A DNA stretch of 30,569 bases from Chara braunii (taxonomy: Eukaryota > Streptophyta > Charophyceae > Charales > Characeae). The notes under the pieces were generated by a model. The model ran no database searches and had not been told where the DNA came from. It was given only the letters and a program-made list of their open reading frames with translations. The DNA is taken from positions 464,096 through 494,664 of the forward strand of contig BFEA01000712.1 of assembly GCA_003427395.1 (NCBI GenBank), written 5' to 3'. Position numbers and translations under genes: made by a program. Positions 1 through 9,870 of the stretch are shown here, in pieces. Numbering within the stretch: the stretch's first letter is position 1; every line of letters begins with the position of its first letter.

Positions 1-171
1 GGGATGGACACACACGGAGGCAGCAGCTGAACGGGTGTGATCCCACTGAATGAATGAATGAACCAACCAACCCCAGACCTGGGCCTGGGCAAACCAGTGG
101 TAAAGGACCAGGATCAGGCCAACGGCCTGAAACTGGTCCAGCCTAGCTGTCGGGCCTTAGGGGGACCGCTA
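1..171 (-). repeat. Possible start of the 3' LTR of element 1
   Basis: Reading the minus strand away from the element 1 chromodomain, a short purine-rich stretch (GGGGATT) is followed by TGTAGCGGTCCCCC at about position 171, which resembles a polypurine tract followed by an LTR beginning with TG. The rest would run out of the left edge of the window. No second copy of this sequence is visible elsewhere in the window, so the call rests only on position and the TG start. It could equally be unrelated flank. Confidence 0.22.
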
Positions 172-1421
172 CACAATCCCCAGTCCTGTGAATGGATCAA
201 ATGATACATCAAACAGCTATCCTCTGAAATAGCGGAAACCCAAAAGGAACGGCAAAGAAAACAATCCTAAATGCGGAGCAAGCTCCATGCAGAAACAGGG
301 ATGCAATGCAGACTAAGCCTGAAGCATAATCCGAAGAAGCAATGTATGGACTGAGTCGACCTAAAAAAGGGAAAAATGTCTGACCTGTGTCAGCCAAGAA
401 AGAGCAAATTTTGTGACCTGTGTCGGCCAAGAAAGAGAAAAATGTCTCCTGAGCTAATGTGGCTGAACTAAGATCACCACCAGGACCCTAAGTCGAAAAA
501 GAATGAGGGACAATCTCACGTGCCCTGTGCACAATGCACAATGCCTCAACAGAAGAGAGGGAGCGCAGTCATGTGGCAAAGGTAGGGATAGTCTGAAGGG
601 CGGCAGGTACAGCTCTTAGAGCAAACTCCAAGGGGGCATCCACACAGCCGGGTAAAGGTCATCAGGCTCAGGGGAATAACAACATGACTCCGGGCTCAAT
701 GGAAACCATCAAATGGGTACCGCCAGCTGAAAGGAAGGGGCACTCACACAAGGGAGCACACATTAGGCGAGCTTGGAGAAGGAGATGGCTACGATTGCAT
801 AGACATGTGGCCAAAAGCCGCAAGCAAGGAAAACGTACACTCCAAAGCAAGGCGCACAGCATAGGGTAAGAGGCAAAGGGGCGACAAAAGAATACACCCA
901 CAGCAAGAAAAGTAGGGATCATCATGCAACTTAATGATGAGCTCAAAGGCGCGGGGTAGGTGTGAATGAGGGACACTCCATGGAGGAGGAAAAATGCAAT
1001 GGTCCATCTGATGAAGCTCTAGAATGAAGTCGAGTCGAAATGATGAAGTAGATGGTGACGAAGTCGTCGAAGTAGTCACGCTGAAGTAGGAGCAACACTT
1101 AAACCGAGGACCCCTCTAGGACCAGAAATTATAGTATCGGAAGGAAGTCCGAAATGCTGCAACAAGTACGCTGCTGCTCAAGAGGAGCACTGAAGTCAAA
1201 GGTCAAAGGTAGATACTGTAACCGGGAGCTGCTGCATAAGTGTACAAGAGATATAGAAATCAATCACGGTAGCGAGGAGGAGGTCGATGGGCATGCAGTG
1301 GGGGAGACAAATGGACTGCATCAACAGGCGGAACCGCGTCCACGGGGAAAAAAGGACCTGAGGCAGGCACCGGTGGAGCAGGAGGAGCCATCGATGTAGA
1401 AGGGGGAATGTTAGTGGTCGT
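172..1421. other. Gene-free tail downstream of element 1 chromodomain
   Basis: Purine-rich on the plus strand. Short open frames occur on both strands but show no recognisable domain and overlap each other. It lies between the end of the element 1 polyprotein and the possible LTR start, so it is probably the element's 3' untranslated region. It contains one small tandem repeat (371-447), listed separately. Confidence 0.4.
371..447. repeat. Two-copy 33-bp tandem repeat
   Basis: The core GACCTGTGTC(A/G)GCCAAGAAAGAG occurs at 382 and 415, 33 bp apart, and GAAAAATGTCT occurs at both ends of the block. This is a simple short duplication with no evident function. Confidence 0.7.
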
Positions 1422-2850
1422 TTAAGTAGATGGGTTAGTGCGAGGATGAGAAGTAGGAGGGGAGGAAGATGAAGGGAAAGGGTGAGTGTGATCATAAGCA
1501 CGCATGAAAGTCATAGCGTGCTTCAAGTGCTCGAGAGGCTCCCAAGTAGACTCCTCGTCAGGATAACCCTTCCAACGAACAAGATACTCGAGGTGTTTAG
1601 GATCACCGTCTGTCATATGGTGGGACACAATACCAGAGACGACAAACTCCTCGTGACCCTCAATTATGATGGGAGAAGGGCAAGGGTATGGTCGACCGTG
1701 GAACTTAGGAGGAGACCGTCGAAACGGGTGCAATGTAGATACATAGAACACATCATGTAAGTTAGTGTGATACATGGAATCGGGGAGCTTCAGTTTGAAG
1801 CTCACGGGAAAGAATGGTGCATGAATGGTGCATGGGCAAGAATGGTGCATGGGTCAATATATTGACGTCTGAATTTTCGAAGCGTATCGGCTTCGGAAAG
1901 TGACGTGCGTCGACATGAACTTCATCGCCAACTTTGAAGGGATGGTGAATGCGAGAACAGTTGGCGCGAGCCGCTATTCCAGCCTGGGAGTTGCAATGCT
2001 CTCACAAGCCTTGCTAAGAAGCGCATCCATTTCCTTTACCAGGTCATTGAGGCAGGTCGGGATGGATTTGAGATGGACAAAGGAGGTCAGATGGGACACG
2101 AGGGTGGTGTCCCAAGTCACAGTAGTAGGGAGACATACCCGTGGCTGGTGAAATTTTATGGTTATAGGCAATCTCTATGTGAGCAAGGTGAAGATCTCAA
2201 TCAGTGTCATTCTCAACAAACTTCTTGAGGATATTATCAAGAGTTTTGTTGGTGATCTCGGTTTGTCCATCTGGCTGGGGGTGGTAAGAAGAGGAAGGGA
2301 GGAGCTCAGAGCCGTAAATCTCACGGAGTCTACGCCAAAAGTGAGAAGTAAAGCGACGGTCACGATCAGAGACGATGCTGGTGGGAAGACCGTGATGAAT
2401 GGCAATTCGATTAAAGTAAAGAGAGGCGATGGTTTTCGTTGAGCTAGCATACTTGCAAGGGAGGAAGTGAGCATGCTTAGTCAACCGACAGACAACGACA
2501 AAGATGACGTTGTGGCCTCGTGGGGTGGGGGGACGAAGAGGACCCATGAAGTCCATCGAGATAGAGGTCCAACGCTGAGTGGGGATAGGCAATGGTTGAA
2601 GAAGACTGTAAGGGGGGTGTTTGGTAACGTTGGGTTGCTGACAGATTCTCCAGGTGCAAACATACTCCTTAGAGCAAGGATGACAGTGCTCCCAGTAGTA
2701 GTGGCAGTAGAGGCGGTCAAGGGTCTTGAAGATACCGAGATGGTTGGCAGCGTGCTGGTCGTGGCACTCGGCTACGGCGAAAACGCAGAGCTGGGGAGTA
2801 AAGGGCACACATAAGCGTGTAGTACAGGAACCTTTGCGACCTAGCCAATA
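1422..2850 (-). pseudogene. Element 1 integrase with C-terminal chromodomain (decayed)
   Basis: This is the 3' end of a Ty3/gypsy chromovirus polyprotein. Reading the minus strand from 2808: an HHCC-type zinc-binding region (HDQHAANHLG ... CxxxxC ... WRIC), then the integrase core with its first acidic residue in SMDFMGPL, the second in IVSDRDRRFTSHFW, and the catalytic Glu in DGQTE (2230-2260). The C-terminal part (1870-2160) has AYNHKISPATGMSPYY-like and FKVGDEVHVDARHF motifs, but in shifting frames with stops. The chromodomain (1422-1850) is the best-preserved part, with EEFVVSGIV, YLVRWKGYP and STWEP, the canonical aromatic-cage pattern that binds methylated histone tails and steers insertion. 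Integrase normally inserts the cDNA. Here frameshifts separate core and C terminus, so it is non-functional. Confidence 0.85.
1812..1851. repeat. Triple GAATGGTGCATG repeat
   Basis: Three copies of GAATGGTGCATG at 1812, 1823 and 1840 inside the decayed integrase C terminus, just before the chromodomain. It looks like local slippage that inserted a few codons. Confidence 0.75.
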
Positions 2851-3317
2851 GAGAAGTCCAAAGGATCAAGCTGAAAGTTATGGGTTTGTCGGCCTATAGG
2901 TCAACATAGAAAGACTAGAGATCTTCTTGATGTTGAAATCGAACTCGGAGAGGTCACGCCACCACCGAGCCTGGCAGGATGTGAGCTTAGGCTTCGTCTG
3001 TAAGGCGGCAAGAAAAGTGTTGTCCGTTAACATTGTGAAGGTTTGACCGTGCAGATGATGACGCCTCTTCTTCAGGCATATACCAGCGCAAGAACCTCAA
3101 GCTCGTCGGCAGTATAATTACGCTAGTGGTTGAGACCGCGGTAATCAATGCAAAGATGAACAATACCGTTCTTTTTGCGCACTAATAGGAGAGAAGCACC
3201 TCATGGAAAAGAACTCGGTTTAATGAATCCCTTGTGAAGCAGCTCCTCAATTTGGTGCTCGAGTTCCTGGGCTTCGAGAACCGAAAGGTGGTAGGGGGCT
3301 CGATGCGGTGAGAGGCG
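2851..3317 (-). pseudogene. Element 1 RT fragment fused to RNase H fragment
   Basis: On the minus strand, 3317-3110 reads as the N-terminal edge of reverse transcriptase: VNRLSPHRAPYHLS, LEHQIEELLHKGFIKPSS, VRKKNGIVHLCIDYRGLN. The sequence then jumps directly, after a stop, to NYTADELEVLALVYA (about 3090), which is RNase H sequence, followed by the tether LTDNTFLAALQTKPKLTS and LSEFDFNIKKISSLS (3045-2900). The whole RT palm, including the FxxIDLxxxYHQ and YxDD regions, is missing, roughly 200 residues by comparison with element 2 in this window. The linker to the integrase zinc region (2900-2815) is also shortened. A clear dead copy. Confidence 0.8.
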
Positions 3318-3671
3318 GTTAACGGAGACCCAAAATTTCAGCGTTTTTTTAATGTTATTTATAAGAAAACCAGAAGCCCTTTTTAACCGAAAATTGCATC
3401 ATTCCATAGAGTGCACACCATATTAACAGGGTGAAACAGTAAGGCAAAAGTGCACTTGAATGACATTTTGGATTCAACGAATTTTTAGAATTTTCAGCGT
3501 TTTTGGAAATGGCCTTATCAGAGGAAATTCCAATGGTACACAACAACCTTGAAGTAAGACATAAACAGGCGGAAAAAAAAAAACAAAACAAAAAAAAAAA
3601 TTCACCCCCAAAGCCTAATTTCAGATTTGGACCTGTTACCCAGGAACTGAAACTGGGGGGTCCCCGTTAAC
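3318..3671. mobile_element. MITE-like insertion with inverted ends in element 1
   Basis: A ~342-bp AT-rich block (3324-3665) bounded on each side by GTTAAC (3318-3323 and 3666-3671). The ends are inverted: the left reads GGAGACCC then TTTCAG, and the right, on the opposite strand, reads GGGGACCC then TTTCAG. It interrupts element 1 exactly in the protease-RT linker: minus-strand GIEHHISLKPTCG ends at the right edge and VNRLSPHRAPYHL begins at the left edge. It has no transposase frame. GTTAAC is palindromic, so the true target duplication could be TTAA, TAA/TTA or GTTAAC. PIF/Harbinger- or piggyBac-type origin is possible but unproven. The motif TTTCAGCGTTTTT recurs inside it at about 3337 and 3493. 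Confidence 0.6.
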
Positions 3672-4570
3672 CACATGTGGGCTTGAGCGAGATGTGATGC
3701 TCGATACCACACATGGGGTGAATACCGCTATAGGAGAAGAACGAGGGAAAACATCACGGAACTCTCGAAGGCGGGCGCCAACGCTAGACCGCAAGGAAGA
3801 AATGAGTGTATCGAACTCCTTGGCAGCGGTGGTATCGGCAGTAGAAGTGGGGAGGGTTTGTGTAAGGGTAGGTGTTGAGGGGTTAACATTGGTAAGGGTT
3901 TCAACAAAATGAGAGGAGCTAGCAGGAGGAGGAGGGGAGGAGGAAGTTGAGAGTTTTGGAGGGTCTGGAGGATCTGGAGGTGGGGGATCGAGCTTGACCA
4001 GTTCAGCCTCCTGATGCATGGAGTTACATGTGAGAAGCTCTGTGATGTCGACAACATAAAGTTGGACGTTGGGTTGACGAAGGAAGCGGTGAAACTGGGT
4101 AGGTGTAGAGATGGCAACATTAAGAGGGGAGGGAGGTGTAGAATCCAACTTGCCCAACATAGGAATGCGATATTGCTTCTCATCCTTGGCGTACAGGATG
4201 AGATCATTGTGGGCCCAGTCGGGGCCAGAATGGGTGAAGTGGTGGGAATATGCAGTACCAAGAACAATATCGTATAAGGTTTCCATGACGTCAAAGGTTC
4301 ATTGGTCATGGAACCATGGGGCCTTGCGAAGGCTATAGGGCATCCGCAAGGGAAAGGAGAACGGGAGATTAGGCATCCCACAATCGACGAAGGACTTGGC
4401 CTGGTTGTCACCGAGCGTGACAGTGACTGTAGAAGGGTAGGCAGATATATAAAGATATGCCTCCTTAACGACGAGAGGATGGATGAAGTCGTTGGTAGAG
4501 CCAGAGTCCCATAGTGCGTGATAGAGGTCTCGAGGCGCACTGAGATAATAGATAGGGTGCAATCAAGGTT
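3672..4570 (-). pseudogene. Element 1 aspartic protease and protease-RT linker
   Basis: Retropepsin-type protease that would cleave the gag-pol polyprotein. The active-site motif is LWDSGSTNDFIHP (minus strand, about 4515), followed by a Thr/Val-rich strand with GDNQ, and then LYDIVLGTAYSHH (about 4270), which matches the conserved YDVILGMDWL-type second landmark. One in-frame TGA at about 4299 (after WFHDQ) separates the two halves of the same frame. The following linker is Pro/Ser/Thr-rich (about 3800-4000), then LREFRDVFP and, after a frameshift, GIEHHISLKPTCG, the usual lead-in to RT. The linker is then broken by the MITE-like insertion. Confidence 0.75.
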
Positions 4571-5650
4571 ATGTATGCGTTGGGACATCACATAAAGGAT
4601 ATGCTCTTTGAGGCGAAGACATTCCTGATGGACCTTCGCACATTCGAGGTTCAGGAAGTCAATGACATCCTCGAGTGCTACAAGGAAAGCACTACAGCGG
4701 GTCATGTGAAGAGCATGCCTAGTAGGAGGATGTGGAGGAGGAGGGACACGAGAGGCACTAGGAGAGGAAGGAGGAGCTACGCCAACATCAATAGGAGCAA
4801 GTGAAGATATAGTCTCAATGGAGTCGTCAGGGACAGTAGCAAGCGGTACAAAGGGCGAGTCTCAAACGAGTATGCCTGCTGCCGTAGGGGGCTCAGAGGG
4901 ACAAGACATCTTAGATAGGTGGGTGGTGCGTTGTAGCTCAAGACGAGGGGAACCACCTGAGGGCGAGCTTGTTGTCCGAAGTGACATTGAAGGGCATCAG
5001 AGTACGAGCATGTGGAGGAGTTGTGGCCAGCCCGGCGGCAACGGGAATAGATGCCTTGCGTGCCAAGTTCCTCGCTCTCTACAATGGTCAAGCAGCCGCG
5101 AGGAAACATGAAGTCCGTTGGGAGAGGTTGTTGTGGGGCAGAAGAGCGAGTCTCGAGGACGAGGACTGGCGACGAAGGAAAATCGAGCAGGCCCGGACGA
5201 GGTGGTCGTCCTAGGAGGTGACGTCGTCGTAGGCAGGGGATCGAGGGTTGAGTCCCCGATTTGGGTCGCTCACGGAACTGTCATCAGCGCTCGAAGGATC
5301 ACGAAGCAAGGCATGAAAGCGGTGAAAGAGGGATCGTTCAGCTCCTCTACGAGGGCCCCGACGATATGTGGAAGATTGTCGAGGCTGGGAGGTACGAGAG
5401 GTTGTGGTAGCAGCGAGAGGGGCAGTGGCGGGCTGTGTCGTGGAACCAATGAGTGGTGCGTAGGTGAGTTGGATGGCTCGAGCGGTATTGAAGGCCTTGA
5501 CCCTCTGGTACTATTTGGAAAGAGTACGCCATTATCTGCCATTGAAATGACTGAGGTAAGCCCGAGCGGAATTGTTGAATCATGGTGTCCCCCGATACGG
5601 CTGAAACCGAGATCTTACCTCATTGGCGATGAATGTCGAAACTGAGATAA
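4571..5650 (-). pseudogene. Element 1 gag remnant with damaged zinc knuckle
   Basis: Upstream of the protease on the same strand, the minus frames show a gag-like stretch NNSARAYLSHFNGR (about 5575) and KAFNTARAIQLTYAPLI (about 5480), then a Ser/Thr/Arg-rich tail and, at about 5060, a zinc-knuckle-like motif YSRCRRAGHNSSTC. In the expected CX2CX4HX4C pattern the first Cys is replaced by Tyr (TAT, one base from TGT). Several in-frame stops and frameshifts are present. Gag would form the particle and bind RNA. Identification depends on position next to the protease and on the knuckle spacing; the capsid part alone is weak. Confidence 0.55.
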
Positions 5651-5654
5651 GACC

Positions 5655-5749
5655 CTAAGGGATTATCGCCACCAAGCCTCAGAATATAACAATCAAAAGA
5701 GTTGAGCCATTCGTCTTAGAAACAAAGATTGGTGGCGATAATCCCTTAG
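5655..5749. repeat. Perfect 21-bp inverted repeat
   Basis: The arm at 5655-5675 (CTAAGGGATTATCGCC...) is exactly reverse-complementary to 5729-5749, with a 53-bp loop. The loop contains the first copy of the hairpin repeat below. It lies just upstream of the element 1 gag, so it would sit in the 5' leader of that element's RNA. Confidence 0.9.
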
Positions 5750-5897
5750 GAACCAGGCCATTCATCTTAGAAACAATGCTTGGTCAAGTTAAATAAACAT
5801 AGCAACCAAGCCATTCGTCTTAGAAACAATGCTTGACCCTTCATAAAACAGAACAAAACACAGCAGTCAGGCCATTCATCTTAGAAACAATGCCTGA
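5706..5897. repeat. Four spaced hairpin repeats (leader of element 1)
   Basis: The 19-nt core CATTCRTCTTAGAAACAAT (last base changed in the first copy) appears after GCC at 5706, 5757, 5810 and 5871, spacing 51-61 bp. In the last three copies the core is a loop closed by a stem whose bases change together: ACCAGGC/GCTTGGT, CAAGC/GCTTG and GTCAGGC/GCCTGAC. This suggests a conserved RNA or DNA hairpin rather than a passive repeat. From 5898 to 6072 nothing else is recognised. Confidence 0.75.
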
Positions 5898-6076
5898 CCC
5901 TATAAGACCCGTTCAAACACAAGCAAAACTGCCTTCCTCCCAACCTTCCCCCTGATGCAAACTATTTTCACAATCTGCTTTCAGACAGTCAACAAAAATT
6001 GAAATTGAGATTGCACATGCATTCTTTTTACTTAGTCTGGTTATGTCCTGAAAGTCAAACCCAAAGTCAAAGGTAG

Positions 6077-7253
6077 TGCAAGGGTCCTGACTGACCCCGT
6101 CTTGCCAGAGTGTATCACAATGCATGCAACGTCACCATTCACACAGATTATGACTCAACACACACGACGCAGAATGGGGATGAGATGAGAACCAAGTCGC
6201 GCAACTTATATTATATCAAACACATTATAATGAGTATCTCGAGTTCATGAATCCAAGCGCTCAACAATCATGATATGTCCCTCTCTCGAACATCAGATCA
6301 ACGGGGCCTGGCTGAGCCAGCGCCACCTCTCAACAACTCGTCAAACGCAGAACAGGTAAGTAGTCACCATAACCAACTCGTCAACCTGTCTCTTTCTTCT
6401 CTCTCTCTTCCCTCAAGATCTTAGTCTCGGTTCTCTTCTCTCCTCATACATGCTCACTCCTACTTCGAGAATCTGCTCTGAATGCTACTCAATGTAGACT
6501 AAGTCCTAACCCACTAGCTATTCTAACTCGAAGGGCTGTTATGGCTGCCACTTGCAAGCCAGCGCCCAGTCTTCTTCTTCTTTACCAGCGCAGCTTCCTC
6601 CTCCAACGCTAACCCAGCTAGCCAGCGCACAAGTGCATGCAGCACTTCCACGCAATACAACCAGTGGGAATCTGATGTCAAGGGAGACTGACCTATTGCT
6701 TTATACTGCTGGCCTCCCTGGCGAGGTCTGCATTGGTCTGCATTGGCACTTTGGGCCTCCTTCAGTCCCAGACCCATGCATATGTGTGTGTCCCAGTATT
6801 CCCCTCAGGGTGTGTTGCTGTTGCGACCATCTAGCTTGGATTTCGGACTGCAAACCTGAATCCGGACTTCTCCTTTGATCGGAATCCTGATTGGGATTCA
6901 ACCTTTTGACTTCCTTTTGAAAGGACATACCTGCTACACGTACATACATACATTTTACACGAACAAACACCTATACTGCACGAACAGACACATACTGTAC
7001 GTACAGACACAACTTTTGCATGAACAAACATAGATTGCACACCCCGCGGATGAACAGTTGTGGTTGAATATTGCGACTGTTCGTCCATGGCACAACTTTT
7101 GACCTTTGACAATGATCTTCACTTCGGTAGGATGTGCCTTTTGACCCAAAGAACATACCTGTTGATCTGCTTGTCACGAGTTGGGGGGCTGGCGAGTGAC
7201 CCCTCTATGCTGTACTTCGCAAATGGGGTCTGAATCGGGTAAAGGCCGTTTTA
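6077..7253 (-). repeat. 3' LTR of element 2
   Basis: 1177 bp, matching 13724-14875 almost throughout. It starts on the plus strand with TGCAAGGGTCCTGACTGACC and ends with GGTAAAGGCCGTTTTA, after which the two copies diverge. Compared with the other LTR it has an extra ~10 bases near 6170 (CACACGACGC) and ~16 extra bases near 7165, plus scattered substitutions, so the insertion is not recent. A stretch at about 6935-7041 shows a ~21-bp repeated (C)ACGAACARACA pattern. Confidence 0.93.
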
Positions 7254-7292
7254 CTCTCGCCGGCCTAGTTTCGAGGTCCTCTGAGAAATTCT

Positions 7293-8084
7293 CTATCGGT
7301 CAAAAATATTGATTCCTCTTCTCACTCTTTCATTTGCAGATACAATATGAGGTGCAGAATCCATTAGGTCTTCTTTTGTGAACCAGCGATCTTCACTAGG
7401 ATCCTGATAAGCGAATCTCACCTTATACTGCCACCGTGGTCTGCCTCTACGTCCAGTCTGAAAGGTACTTTCAGCAACAATCTTATCCACATCATATTTC
7501 CCATCCATACTTGGAGGTATCGCTGACCTGCGACTGGGAAACAACTCATTTGTTACGCAAGGTAAGAGTTTCGAAGCGTGGAATACTGGATACGTATGTA
7601 GATGTAGAAGAATCTCTATAACATATGAAGGACCATCCCCATCGCCAATCACATCTGGAACCTGCCAAGGTCCTCTGTAGGCTGGTAGCAACTTCTGGGA
7701 GATGTTGTCTTCGAGAACAAACTCCTTAGACTTAACCCACACCAAATCACCTACAGCAAACTGAGAAGGTCTTATGTGCTTGTTTGCCTGTTGTATCATT
7801 TGATGTTGTGCTCTAACAATATTTTCCTTTACCTTTTCAAGGTCTTTCTGATACTGAATCGCAAATTCATTAGTTCCTAGTGGAAGCTTATGTACTTGAT
7901 CCGGATTTAGCCGATCAATAGGCCTGCGTGGACGCCATCCCAGATGCAACTCCATTAGAGTCTTGCATGTAGATAAATGAACAGAGTTATTATAGGCACT
8001 AGCAACTTTGGGCAAATGTTCGTCCCAGTCAATCTGGTCGGGACGAATATACATGCGCAGCGTTTGCTGCAAAATCTTATTCAC
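7293..8084 (-). pseudogene. Element 2 integrase C terminus with chromodomain-like end
   Basis: 263 codons open on the minus strand. It begins with VNKILQQTLRMY-type sequence that follows the catalytic Glu, then the integrase C-terminal features AYNNSVHLSTCKT, SQFAVGDLVWVKSKEF and KLLPAYRGPWQV (the GPY/F-like region). The last ~60 residues (YDVDKIV, RWQYKVRFAYQDP, DRWFTKEDL) have the layout of a chromodomain but lack the usual RWKGY and W-EP residues, so it is a divergent one. It overlaps the integrase core frame by 4 bases in another frame. The HGQTEQVNK motif at the join is readable only after a frameshift and the sequence just before it appears shortened. Confidence 0.85.
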
Positions 8085-8458
8085 TTGCTCGGTTTGTCCG
8101 TGCCTGAAGATATAGTTAACTTAGACCCATAAACATTCATTAGTTGCTGCCATTGTTCACTTGTGAACCTTGTGTCTCTGTTACTAACGATTGTTAAGGG
8201 ATGCCCATAGTCTTTCACCCAATGGTTAAAGAGCTGTCGGATTACCAGTTCCGTTTTTGCTTCCGCTGGTAAAGCTACGAAGACAACATACTTACTAAAT
8301 CTGTCCACGATTACCATTACCTGCATCTTCCCATTCCTGCTTTTTACTTGGATGTCCATAAAGTCAATGGACACAGAGTGTCCTGGACCTGTTGGAATAG
8401 GCAAAGGCTTAAGTAAACCAAGGGAAGGCCGTGTGGTGCTCTTATTTCTTTGGCACAC
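8081..8458 (-). pseudogene. Element 2 integrase catalytic core (broken)
   Basis: Continues the RT/RNase H frame after a single in-frame TAA that falls inside the zinc-binding CX2C (VQGC-stop-VC). The core has SIDFMDI with the first acidic residue and VDRFSKYVVFV. The second catalytic position, normally the first Asp of the SDRD motif in this family, is Asn here (TIVSNRDTRFTSEQW; codon AAC at about 8189, one change from GAC). The frame then slips at GTDKPSK, so the third acidic residue lies in the next frame. This integrase could not carry out strand transfer. Confidence 0.87.
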
Positions 8459-9832
8459 TTAACAGCCCTGCACATACGCAATGCAGTCTGGTTTTATGCG
8501 AGGCCAGGTGTAGGAGCGCAAAAGGTTTGTGTAAGTCTTCCTCCACCCAAAATGGCCCTCGGTGTCGTGACATTCCCCTAAGATCAAACTTTTGATCTCT
8601 TCCACATTCGGAATACAAAGCCTGTCATGCACAAAAGTCCGTTTAAACAACAGTCCTTGCGTGATACGATAGTTAGGAAACTCTGCTGGCGCTTCTTGCA
8701 CACGCTTAAGCATAGCGCCATAGACAGGATCAGTGGAATACACATTTCTAATTTTCTCTTGTAGGTCGGAGCCCACATCTAAATAGGTCACAATGGCACC
8801 AAAGAAATCTGATCTTCGACTCAACACGTCGGCAACAACGTTATACTTACCCTTAACTGGCTTTAGCTCAAAGTCATATTGATCAATCTCAGCAGCCCAC
8901 CTCGTCAATTTAGGTGTCATCCGGGCCTGTGTCATAAGCCAGCGAAGTGTTTCATGATCCGAATATACCTTGAAGTGGCGTCCTAAGAGATAGTGTCGCC
9001 AGTGATCTAAAGCTTCCCGGAGAGCATACAACTCTCTCTCATACGTAGAAGCGGCGACCTTCTCGTTAGGCAGTCGTCGGGGCATAAACTCTACAGGCTT
9101 GTATCCATTTCCATCGTCTTGTTGGAGTACAACGCGAATCCCGTACTGACTGGCGTCAATCGTAACAACAAAGGGCAAGGAAGGGTCAACAACCTTTAAA
9201 ATTGGGTAGTTAATCAGACATTTCTTCAGACGTTTAAACGAGGTTGCACAGTCTGAATCCCACTTCCAGATCGTTTCTTTCTTAAGTAATCTGCGAAGGG
9301 GCGCAACAATTATCGTGAAGTGTCTCACGAAATTCCGATAATAATTGGCTTGCCCAAGGAACGACCGCAACTCAGTCAAAGTGCGGGGGTTAGGCCAATC
9401 GCGTATAGCTTCAATTTTCGTGACTTCCAGTTTGATCCCATCACCATCAAGCACATGCCCCAAATACAAAACCTGGCGATTAGCCCAATCACACTTCTTT
9501 GGGTTTAATTTCATATTTGCCTCACGCAACTTATTCAGTACTAGTCGAAGGTGCTCACAATGTTCCTTTAAATCTTTACTAATAACCAAAATATCATCCA
9601 AGTAAACAATGACAAATTTATCAAGCCATTCGCGAAAAAGTTCATTCATCGTTCTTTGGAAAGTCGCACGGGCGTTAGTAAGACCAAAGGGCATAACTAT
9701 GAACTCATAGTGTCCGTACTTCGTTCCGAAGGCAGTTTTATATTGGTCTTCCGGCTCTACCTCAATCTGATGGTAGTCAGACTTCAGATCAATCTTCGTG
9801 AAGTATTTGCAACCCTGCACACGATCCAGCAA
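8459..9832 (-). pseudogene. Element 2 reverse transcriptase and RNase H
   Basis: 457 open codons. RT motifs in order: CKYFTKIDLKSDYHQI (first catalytic Asp), KTAFGTKYGHYEF, VMPFGLTNARATFQ, VIVYLDDILV (YLDD catalytic pair), LGHVLDGDGI and FLGQANYYRNFVRHF. RNase H follows: VVTIDASQYGI, STYERELYAL, KVYSDHETLRWL and NVVADVLSRR provide the D-E-D-D set. The frame then runs into the integrase zinc region (HDTEGHFGWRKT ... DCIAYVQGC). RT copies the element RNA and RNase H removes the template. The N-terminal ~20 residues of RT lie in another frame (see the protease entry). This is the longest frame in the window. Confidence 0.93.
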
Positions 9833-9870
9833 ATCATCGATCCGCGGTAACGGCTCTGTGTTTTTGACTG

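Noticed and set aside
668-976. Minus-strand frame of ~100 codons, Cys/Leu/Ser-rich
   Set aside because: No domain; overlapped by other frames on both strands; lies in the presumed 3' tail of element 1.
5118-5645. 175-codon plus-strand frame
   Set aside because: It is the opposite-strand shadow of the element 1 gag remnant, which shows gag-like motifs in the minus frames.
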